DNA of 64,000 nt from Ensifer adhaerens (GTDB lineage: Bacteria > Pseudomonadota > Alphaproteobacteria > Rhizobiales > Rhizobiaceae), in the NCBI RefSeq assembly GCF_002007205.1, contig NZ_LAZS01000012.1, positions 372,001 through 436,000 of the forward strand. Reading direction: 5' to 3'. Shown in pieces: positions 51,663-58,887 of the stretch. Each line of letters opens with the position of its first letter. Positions within the stretch are counted from its first letter, which is position 1. Made by a program: the position numbers and the translations under genes. Under the pieces are notes generated by a model that worked only from the letters and a program-made list of their open reading frames with translations, did no database searches and was not told the origin of the DNA.

Positions 51663-52322
51663 ATGACGAGCAGCAATATCCGGTTCCTTGGGTTCTCTTC
51701 CGCAGTGGGCGCGGTCGCGGTGGGCGTGGCGCTTTACCTTGTCCCGGAATTCGCGTCTTCGACCCCGACTGAGGCCACACCGGTCACCGACACCCGCGAT
51801 GATCCTGCGCCGCAGCGTTTCCAGGTGGCTGAGGCGCAGGCTGGCGGCCAAGCGACCGCCGCCGCAACGGCATCGTCCTTGCCGGGCGGCGCATCGTCGC
51901 TGAACGAGACCTATAAGGACTGGCGCGTCGCCTGCGAGCAGGATGGCAGCGCTAAACGCTGCGCGCTGTCGCAGGCCCAGACACAGCAGAACGGACAGCG
52001 CGTGCTCGCAATCGAGCTGAACGCGCCCTCCGGAAACGCTGTGTCGGGCACGCTGGTTCTGCCGTTCGGTCTGGCGCTCGAGCCCGGCGTCACCTTCCAG
52101 ATCGACGACAAGCCGGCGATGCAGCCGGTACACTTCCGCACTTGCGTCCCGGTCGGGTGTCTCGTTTCAGTGACCTTCGACGCCCCAACGTTGGGCGCAC
52201 TGCGCGCCGGCGCGGCGCTCAAGGTCAATGCCGTCGCTGATGGCGGGACAGTGGCTCCGTTCTCGATCTCCTTGCAGGGATTCGGCACAGCGCTTGATCG
52301 AGTGGCGACGCTGGCACGTTAG
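51663..52322 (+). CDS. Invasion-associated locus B (IalB) family protein
   Basis: 219 residues. An N-terminal signal or anchor (GFSSAVGAVAVGVALYLVP) is followed by a polar, Ala/Thr-rich linker to about residue 80, then the IalB domain: YKDWRVACEQDGSAKRCALS, VLAIELNAPSG and HFRTCVPVGCLVSVTFD, with four Cys likely forming disulfides. IalB homologues are periplasmic or surface proteins linked to host-cell entry in Bartonella; in free-living rhizobia the role is unclear. The start lies 10 bases after the autotransporter stop, so co-expression with it is likely. Confidence 0.85.
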   Translation: MTSSNIRFLGFSSAVGAVAVGVALYLVPEFASSTPTEATPVTDTRDDPAPQRFQVAEAQAGGQATAAATASSLPGGASSLNETYKDWRVACEQDGSAKRCALSQAQTQQNGQRVLAIELNAPSGNAVSGTLVLPFGLALEPGVTFQIDDKPAMQPVHFRTCVPVGCLVSVTFDAPTLGALRAGAALKVNAVADGGTVAPFSISLQGFGTALDRVATLAR

Positions 52323-52454
52323 CCTTGGCCGAACCCGCAGTCAGTGATTTCTCGGAAAATCGGTGGCCTCGGGTTTCGAGCCCCATCAAGGCGGCAGTTG
52401 GTCCCAAAGCGATCATAGCTTCGGGCAAATCTGATCCAGAGCGACAGATCAGCG

Positions 52455-53783
52455 TCACGCCAAACCGTACTTACGAATTTTGTCGTGCAGGGTCGCCTTT
52501 GGCATCTGCAAATCCTCGCTGGCCCGAGCCAGGCTGTTGCCGTTGCGGCTGAGAGCGTCAGCAATCAGGGCCCGCTCGAAAGCCTCGACGGTTTGCGCCA
52601 ACGGCCGACGGGCACTGTCCATCGACCCGCCGAAGGGCGGGAAGCCGGCTGCGATGCCAAGCACACAGCGCTCGGCGACATTGCGCAACTCGCGCACGTT
52701 GCCTGGCCAATGATAGGCGATGAGCTGCCGCGTTCGCTCGGCATCCGGCGCGAGCACGGGCCGCTCGTGACGTGACGCCGCCTGCAGCGCGAAATGCTCA
52801 AAAAGAAGGCTGATGTCCTCGCGCCGTTCGCGCAACGGCGGCAAGGGCAGTGTCGCAACGTTCAGTCGGTAATAGAGGTCGGCGCGAAACTCTCCCTTTT
52901 CAGCAAGCGCTGCAAGATCGACCTTGGTGGCGGCGACGACGCGGCAGTCGACGGGGATCGCCGCGTTGGAGCCAAGGCGTTCGAGCGTGCGCTCCTGCAG
53001 AACCCGAAGCAGCTTGACCTGCATGGCCATCGGCATGCTTTCGATCTCGTCGAGAAACAGCGTGCCGCCGTTGGCGTGCTCGATCTTGCCGATCCGGCGC
53101 TTGCTGGCACCGGTAAAGGCGCCAGGCTCATGTCCGAAGATTTCGCTGTCGAACAGGTTCTCGGGAACGCCGCCACAATTGATGGCGACAAAATTACCGC
53201 TCCGCCTGGGGCTCGCATCATGCAGGCAGCGTGCCACGAGCTCCTTGCCGGTCCCCGTCTCGCCCTGGATCAAGACGTCGGCCGCGCTGTTGCCGAGTTC
53301 ACCGATCAGGTAGCGTACACGCTCGATGGGCGAGGATTGTCCAATGATCCGGCTGGCCGTTGCTTGTCTGTTTTCAAGCTGAGCGCGCAGTTCGCGCACC
53401 TCCAATGTGAGCTTGCGCTTCTCAAGCGCCCGGCGGACGACCTCGACGAAATAATCGGGCGAGAACGGTTTTTCGATGAAATCGTGGGCGCCGTCCTTCA
53501 TCGCCTGAACTGCAAGTGAGACGTCGCCGTGCCCGGTCATCAGCACGACAGGCAGGTCACGGTCTTGCCTTAGGAGATCGTGCATAAGGGCCATGCCGTC
53601 ATCGCCCGGCAGGCGGATGTCGGTGACGACGACGCCTGGAAAATCCGCGGGAACGAGCCTACGGGCCTTCTCGGCGCTATCGACCGCCTCGACGTCCATA
53701 CCTTCGAGCTCGAGCGTCTGCTGGCACCCCAAGCGGACATTCGGTTCGTCCTCAACGATCAGGACCTTGAGGGTGTCGCCCAT
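52455..53783 (-). CDS. dctD: Sigma-54-dependent response regulator, DctD-like
   Basis: 442 residues. A receiver domain (residues 1-120) has acidic residues in LIVEDEPN and phospho-Asp56 in VVVTDIRLPGDDG. The AAA+ domain (about 143-375) has Walker A GETGTGKEL, the sigma-54 contact loop EPGAFTGASKR (GAFTGA), and Walker B GGTLFLDEIESM. The C-terminus is a Fis-type HTH (NGNSLARASEDLQMPKATLH). It activates sigma-54 promoters for C4-dicarboxylate uptake when phosphorylated by DctB. It overlaps dctB by 25 bases and is preceded by a GGAG site. A sigma-54 promoter with adjacent palindromes lies upstream of aspA at 58545. Confidence 0.9.
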   Translation of the reverse strand: MGDTLKVLIVEDEPNVRLGCQQTLELEGMDVEAVDSAEKARRLVPADFPGVVVTDIRLPGDDGMALMHDLLRQDRDLPVVLMTGHGDVSLAVQAMKDGAHDFIEKPFSPDYFVEVVRRALEKRKLTLEVRELRAQLENRQATASRIIGQSSPIERVRYLIGELGNSAADVLIQGETGTGKELVARCLHDASPRRSGNFVAINCGGVPENLFDSEIFGHEPGAFTGASKRRIGKIEHANGGTLFLDEIESMPMAMQVKLLRVLQERTLERLGSNAAIPVDCRVVAATKVDLAALAEKGEFRADLYYRLNVATLPLPPLRERREDISLLFEHFALQAASRHERPVLAPDAERTRQLIAYHWPGNVRELRNVAERCVLGIAAGFPPFGGSMDSARRPLAQTVEAFERALIADALSRNGNSLARASEDLQMPKATLHDKIRKYGLA

Positions 53784-55579
53784 TGCGTTTCTCCGATACC
53801 GGCTGCAGGAAGAGTGACGACGAACATCGCGCCGCCGTCGGAGCGGTTCGTACCCGCCAATGTCCCACCGAAATGGTGCACGATTTCCGACGAAATGGCC
53901 AAGCCAAGTCCCAGGCCTCTGTTGCTTTCCTTCGTCGAAAAGAAGGGCTCGAAGAGGTGCTCGCGCACATGCTCCGGCAGACCTGGTCCGTTGTCATGAA
54001 CCTCGATGACGATCCGCGTGTCCTCACGCCGGCCGCACAGGCGCAGCGCGGGCGATGGTACGCCGTCGATCGCATCCAACGCATTGGCAATGAGGTTGAC
54101 CAAGACCTGCTCCAGGCGGTTGGCATCGCACAGAGCTGTTGCCTGACCTGCCTCGACGGCGATGGACACGGCAACCTTCGCATGGCGCAAACGCTGGTCC
54201 AGAAGGAACAACGCATTGTCGAACGCGCGTCGGACATCGACCGGGCCTGCCGTGCCAGGGGATTTTCGGGCGAATGTCTTGAGCTGGTTGGTAAGCGTGC
54301 CGAGGCCGTCGACGATACTGCCGATACGATCGAGATTGCCTTCGGCCGTCGCGACATCGCCCCGCCGGAGGAACTTGACTGCATTACCGGAAAGTGTGCG
54401 CAGTGCCGCCAGAGGCTGATTGATTTCATGAGCTAGGCCGGCGGAAATTTGGCCGATCGTTGCCAGCTTGGCGGCATGGACGAGCTCATCTTGTGCTGCA
54501 CGCAACGTTCGTGTCCGCTCTTCGACCTTGCGCTCCAAGTCGTCGTGGGCGCGTTGCAACGCCTCGCGCGCCCGCAACCGGTCATTCAAATGCTGTCGCC
54601 GCTGGTTGAGCAGCATCAGCAGGATCCCGATGAATGCGCTGGCAACCGCTGCAAGGGCGGCGCGTGTCCAGGCAATCGCACTGATCTCACTGACTGGGGA
54701 CAGCACCGTCAGCGACCAGCCGGTGTCTCCCATCGGGGCCGTCTGCGCCAGGAAATTGCCTGACAGCCTGTCGCTGCCACCGGCGCCCGAAGGCGGTGAG
54801 AGCCGAACGCGAGCGGCATTGGCGCCGAAAGCCTCCTCGCGCGTCAAGCCGAGCGAGGGAAGCGGACGGGCGTTGTATTGAAGGCTGCGCTCCAGCCGTC
54901 GGCGCTCCGCGTCAGGCAACGGACGCAGCGTCGTGAACTTCCAGGACGGCACGGACGCAAGAATGACGACGCCATTCTGGTCGGTAACGATGACGGGCAC
55001 TTCGACGGTCGCCCAGGACTGCTCCAATTGTTCGAGGCTGACCTTGACCACGGCAACGCCTGCAACCTCGCCGTTTGCAAGCAAGGGCGACGAGAGATAG
55101 TAGCCCGGCTCGCCACGGGTGATGCCGATGCCGAAGAGCCGGCCGGGCCGGCCCCGCATGCCATCTGTGAAGTAGGAGCGATAGGAGAGATCCTCTCCGA
55201 TAAAGCTGTCAGGCCGGTTCCAATTGCTGGCGGCGGTCACTTGTCCGCGACGGTCCAGCAAGTAGATCGACAGCGTGCCGGCTCGCTGGTTGAGCTGCTC
55301 GAGGTAGCGGTTGACCGTGCCGGTGATCGGCTTTCCATGGGCAACCAGATCGATCACATCCCTCTCCAAGCCAAGTGTGGCGGGGAAATAGGCATATTTG
55401 TCGATCTGCCTGTTCAGGCTGGCCGCGTAGAGTTCGAGACGCTGGGTGCCCGTTCTTTGCAACTCTGCAAGTCCGAGATTCTCGCTGATACGGAAGACGA
55501 AGACCCCGACGGTAAGCGCGACCGCGAGGAGGCCGGGCAGCAGCAAACCATATTTGCGAACGAGCGATGCGATAGACAT
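53759..55579 (-). CDS. dctB: Sensor histidine kinase, DctB-like
   Basis: 606 residues. Two membrane spans (about 8-28 and 294-314) enclose a periplasmic PDC/dCache domain of about 260 residues, the C4-dicarboxylate-sensing arrangement of DctB. A coiled coil (LRAREALQRAHDDLERKVEE) leads to the HisKA region with H about 385 in AGLAHEINQPLAALRTL. The HATPase has VLVNLIANALDAI, HDNGPGLPEHV and GLGLGLAIS. It phosphorylates the DctD-like partner, whose gene overlaps its 3' end. Its start lies 140 bases past dctA, probably in the same transcript. Confidence 0.9.
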   Translation of the reverse strand: MSIASLVRKYGLLLPGLLAVALTVGVFVFRISENLGLAELQRTGTQRLELYAASLNRQIDKYAYFPATLGLERDVIDLVAHGKPITGTVNRYLEQLNQRAGTLSIYLLDRRGQVTAASNWNRPDSFIGEDLSYRSYFTDGMRGRPGRLFGIGITRGEPGYYLSSPLLANGEVAGVAVVKVSLEQLEQSWATVEVPVIVTDQNGVVILASVPSWKFTTLRPLPDAERRRLERSLQYNARPLPSLGLTREEAFGANAARVRLSPPSGAGGSDRLSGNFLAQTAPMGDTGWSLTVLSPVSEISAIAWTRAALAAVASAFIGILLMLLNQRRQHLNDRLRAREALQRAHDDLERKVEERTRTLRAAQDELVHAAKLATIGQISAGLAHEINQPLAALRTLSGNAVKFLRRGDVATAEGNLDRIGSIVDGLGTLTNQLKTFARKSPGTAGPVDVRRAFDNALFLLDQRLRHAKVAVSIAVEAGQATALCDANRLEQVLVNLIANALDAIDGVPSPALRLCGRREDTRIVIEVHDNGPGLPEHVREHLFEPFFSTKESNRGLGLGLAISSEIVHHFGGTLAGTNRSDGGAMFVVTLPAAGIGETQWATPSRS

Positions 55580-55673
55580 AGGAGCAATGGGTGGCGGACG
55601 CCCATGTCCGCGACGGCGTTGTTGATCCGGCTCCCTACCACATCGAGAAAAGACGGGCGAGCATGCGGTTGGT

Positions 55674-55704
55674 CCGCCCGCCTCCCCAAGGGGAAAGCGG
55701 GCGG
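55674..55704 (-). terminator. GC-rich hairpin between dctA and dctB
   Basis: CCGCCCGC and GCGGGCGG form an eight-base stem with CCCC/GGGG partly extending it around AAGG. It lies 16 bases downstream of the dctA stop on the minus strand. No U-run follows in that direction, so it may only attenuate read-through into dctBD, giving more transporter than regulator. Confidence 0.4.
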
Positions 55705-55719
55705 CCGATCCTGGATGTC

Positions 55720-57006
55720 CTATTCGGCCGCAACCAGCCGTTCGCGTAGGCGCTTTTCCGCTTCGTCCTCGTCCGGGACTTCAAGTGCATTTTCCCACTT
55801 GGCGACGACCGTGGTGGCAATCGCATTGCCGAGCACGTTGGTGGCGGTCCGCCCCATGTCGAGGAAATGGTCGATACCCATGATCAGCAGCACACCTGCC
55901 TCAGGCAGGTTGAACATCGGCAGCACGGCGGCAACGACGACCAAGGCGGAACGCGGAACGCCGGCGATACCCTTGCTCGAAACCATGAGGACCAGCAGCA
56001 TGACGATCTGCTGTTCCATGGTGAGCGGCAAGCCATAGGCCTGGGAGATGAACAGGGCGGCAAAGGCCGTATAGATCATCGAACCGTCGAGGTTGAATGA
56101 GTAGCCGAGCGGCAGGACGAAGCCGATGACACGCTCCTTGACGCCAAAGTCTTCCAGCTTCTCCATGACACGCGGATAGGCCGCTTCGCTGGAGGCGGTA
56201 GAAAAGCCCACGAGCATCGGCTGGCGCACCTCCCTGACGAGCCGAAACACGGTCGAGCCCAGAACGAGAAAACCGGCACCGATCAGTACGGCCCAGAGCA
56301 CGACGAGCGTCGCGTAGAAGCTGCCGACGAACTTGCCGTAGACCATCAGGATCCCAAGCCCCTGGACCGTGACGACGTTGGCAACGGCGGCAAAGACGCC
56401 GACCGGCGCAAAGCGCATCACATAGTCCGTCACCTTGAGCATCACCGGGACGCCGCTTTCGATAACCTCGATGAGCGCCCGCGCCTTCGTGTCCTTCAGG
56501 CTGCCGAGAGCGAGGCCGAAGAATACCGAGAAGACGAGGATCTGGAGGATCTCGTTGTTCGCCATCGCCTCGAAGATATTGCGCGGGAAGACGTGGGTGA
56601 TGAATTCCTTAAGATTGAGCGACGACGTCTTCAGGTCGGCGATGGCCGAGGTCTCAGGCAACGGCACGCCGACATTGGCGCCGGGTTGGAAAAGGTTCGC
56701 AAAGACGAGGCCGATCGCCAGCGAGGCGAGCGACGCCATCAGGAACCAGCCAAGCGCCTTGCCGCCGATGCGCCCGACGGTGCGGGCGTCGCCCATGCCG
56801 GCCATGCCGGCAACGAGCGTGGTGAAAATCAGCGGCGCGATGATCATCTTGATCAGCCGCAGGAAAATGTCCGTCACCATCGCAAAATAGGCGGCGATGT
56901 CCTTGGCCGCGGCCGGGCTGCCAGACCAAAGGTTGCAGCCATAGCCGACGACGACCCCTAGGATCATTGCGATGACGATCCAGGTCGTCTGCTTGTTTAT
57001 CTTCAT
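55720..57006 (-). CDS. dctA: C4-dicarboxylate:cation symporter DctA
   Basis: 428 residues of the dicarboxylate/amino acid:cation (DAACS) family, eight spans plus re-entrant hairpins. Diagnostic segments are LIKMIIAPLIFTTLVAG, the serine-rich hairpin VGFSTASSEAAYPRV, GYSFNLDGSMIYTAFAALFI, SSKGIAGVPRSALVV, and GRTATNVLGNAIATTVVAKW. It imports succinate, fumarate, malate or aspartate with protons or Na+. It follows aspA by 64 bases and precedes dctBD; the nearest good promoter is the sigma-54 site before aspA. A GAAGGAGATT-type ribosome site precedes the ATG. Confidence 0.92.
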   Translation of the reverse strand: MKINKQTTWIVIAMILGVVVGYGCNLWSGSPAAAKDIAAYFAMVTDIFLRLIKMIIAPLIFTTLVAGMAGMGDARTVGRIGGKALGWFLMASLASLAIGLVFANLFQPGANVGVPLPETSAIADLKTSSLNLKEFITHVFPRNIFEAMANNEILQILVFSVFFGLALGSLKDTKARALIEVIESGVPVMLKVTDYVMRFAPVGVFAAVANVVTVQGLGILMVYGKFVGSFYATLVVLWAVLIGAGFLVLGSTVFRLVREVRQPMLVGFSTASSEAAYPRVMEKLEDFGVKERVIGFVLPLGYSFNLDGSMIYTAFAALFISQAYGLPLTMEQQIVMLLVLMVSSKGIAGVPRSALVVVAAVLPMFNLPEAGVLLIMGIDHFLDMGRTATNVLGNAIATTVVAKWENALEVPDEDEAEKRLRERLVAAE

Positions 57007-57070
57007 GATAATCTCCTTCCTCCCTCCGCCCGGCTGATCCGGGCGGATTTTCAGTCAATCGTTGCGTGGT

Positions 57071-58489
57071 TCAGGTGTGCGCTGTGATCGGGCGCGGTTT
57101 TGTCAGCGCCTCGGGCCGCAAGGCTTCGACAAGCGCTTCAGCCGTCATCAGACCGCGCGCTTCGACGAGCTCAGCGACACCTTTTCCGGTCCGGTGCGCT
57201 TCAGCTGCGACCTCGGTGGCACTGGCATAGCCGATGATCGGGTTGAGCGCCGTGACGATGCCGATCGAACCCAACACGCTTGCTTCCAGGCGCTCGCGGT
57301 TAGCGGTGATGCCATCGACGCACTTGTCGGCGAGGATCAGGCACCCCTGGCTGAGATGGCCGATGCTCTTGAAGAGGCTGTGGGCGATGATCGGTTCGAA
57401 GGCATTGAGCTGCAGTTGCCCCGCCTCTGCGGCGAATGTCACCGTCAGGTCGTTTCCGATCACCTCGAAGGCGATCTGGTTGACGAGTTCCGGTATAACC
57501 GGATTGACCTTGCCCGGCATGATCGAGGAGCCGGCCTGGCGCGGCGGCAGATTGATCTCGCCGAAGCCTGCGCGCGGGCCGCTGGAGAGCAGGCGCAGGT
57601 CGTTGCACACCTTGGAGAGCTTGACCGCCACTCGTTTCAGGACGCCTGAAAGCTGGACAAAGCTACCGCAATCCTGCGTGGCTTCGATGAGATTTGGCGC
57701 GGTGACCACCGGCACGCCGCTGATCTCCGACAGGAGGCGGCAAACCAGGGAGGCGTAGTCGGGATGGGCTGTGATGCCCGTACCGATGGCGGTGGCGCCA
57801 AGGTTGATCTCGCGGATAAGCAGGGCCGCCTCGCGCAACCGCTGCTCGTCCTCGCCGAGCATGACCGCATAGGTCGAAAACTCCTGACCCAGCGTCATCG
57901 GCACCGCGTCCTGCAGCTGGGTACGCCCCATCTTGAGGATGTCGTGGAACTCGTCGGCCTTGCGCTCGAACGCCGACCGAAGATGCGCCATGGCATCGAT
58001 CAACCCAGAAACGCCGTTATAGGTCGCAAGCTTCAGCGCCGTCGGATAGACATCGTTGGTCGACTGGCCGAGGTTGACGTGCTCGTTCGGGTGCAGGCGC
58101 CGATAGTCGCCGCGCACGTGGCCCAAAACCTCGAGCGCCCGGTTGGCGATTACCTCATTGGCGTTCATGTTGGTGGAGGTGCCGGCCCCGCCCTGGATGA
58201 CATCCACGACGAACTGATCGTTGAGCGCACCGACCGCGATTTCCCGACACGCGGCAACAATCGCCTCGGCCCGCTCGGTATCCAGTTGCCTCAGCTGCAA
58301 ATTGGCTTGCGCGGCGGCCATCTTGATCTGCGCGAGCGCGCGGATCAGGTCCGGATAGTGCGAAATCGGAATGCCGGTCACCGCGAAGTTTTCGACGGCA
58401 CGCAGGGTGTGAACGCCATAGTAGGCGTCCGCGGGAACCTCGCGGTCGCCAAGTAAGTCATGCTCTATACGGCTCAAGGCTACGGTCAT
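57071..58489 (-). CDS. aspA: Aspartate ammonia-lyase
   Basis: 472 residues of the fumarase/aspartase superfamily. GGAGTSTNMNANEVIANRA, GRTQLQDAVPMTLGQEF, TGITAHPDY and the signature GSSIMPGKVNPV (about residue 320) are present; the last contains the catalytic Ser. It deaminates aspartate to fumarate reversibly. Fumarase class II is less likely because the flanking dct genes and the sequence pattern favour AspA. ATG 58489 is used; the longer frame runs through the sigma-54 promoter. First gene of aspA-dctA-dctB-dctD. Confidence 0.9.
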   Translation of the reverse strand: MTVALSRIEHDLLGDREVPADAYYGVHTLRAVENFAVTGIPISHYPDLIRALAQIKMAAAQANLQLRQLDTERAEAIVAACREIAVGALNDQFVVDVIQGGAGTSTNMNANEVIANRALEVLGHVRGDYRRLHPNEHVNLGQSTNDVYPTALKLATYNGVSGLIDAMAHLRSAFERKADEFHDILKMGRTQLQDAVPMTLGQEFSTYAVMLGEDEQRLREAALLIREINLGATAIGTGITAHPDYASLVCRLLSEISGVPVVTAPNLIEATQDCGSFVQLSGVLKRVAVKLSKVCNDLRLLSSGPRAGFGEINLPPRQAGSSIMPGKVNPVIPELVNQIAFEVIGNDLTVTFAAEAGQLQLNAFEPIIAHSLFKSIGHLSQGCLILADKCVDGITANRERLEASVLGSIGIVTALNPIIGYASATEVAAEAHRTGKGVAELVEARGLMTAEALVEALRPEALTKPRPITAHT

Positions 58490-58544
58490 TGGACGTTTTG
58501 CTCCTCTCCATCCACCCGCGCCCGAGCGGGTGTAATCTGAAGAG

Positions 58545-58560
58545 AGCAACGCGCGTGCCA
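58545..58560 (-). promoter_or_regulatory. Sigma-54 (RpoN) promoter upstream of aspA
   Basis: On the minus strand the site reads TGGCACGCGCGTTGCT, a full match to the TGGCACG-N4-TTGCW consensus, with the -24 GG and -12 GC correctly spaced. It ends 56 bases before the aspA ATG. A DctD-like enhancer-binding protein is encoded at the far end of the same operon, so the pair makes a consistent regulatory unit. Confidence 0.8.
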
Positions 58561-58706
58561 ATTCGAACAGGCGCGCTCAGCGCCGTTAACCCATTGAAAT
58601 CAAACTCCGTTGTTTTCGGCAGTGTTCGATTGCGTTCGGATTTCCGGACGGAGGCCGGCTCGGGCGTCCGGCATTCCGAATGACCCAGACCGTCCGCTGT
58701 TGAGCG

Positions 58707-58728
58707 GGTTCGAACCGGAGTTCGAACT
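58707..58728. promoter_or_regulatory. Paired palindromes, probable DctD enhancer site
   Basis: GGTTCGAACC at 58707-58716 and AGTTCGAACT at 58719-58728 are two perfect 10-bp palindromes, centres 12 bases apart, about one helical turn. They lie about 150 bases upstream of the sigma-54 promoter, the usual distance for an enhancer. The rest of the 398-base gap (58490-58887) shows no gene. Confidence 0.6.
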
Positions 58729-58887
58729 GCCCCCAGTTAAATAAGCAGCGACGCTTGGCAGTACTCGGCCCCACCGAACAGGGGGTGCCCGCAACTGTGG
58801 CGGGCTGCGTTGCCATCGGTATTCGCTGCCGAGACCCGCTCGATCAAGCCCACCGAGCATGCATGAGGGATCCGAATGTCCCGTATC

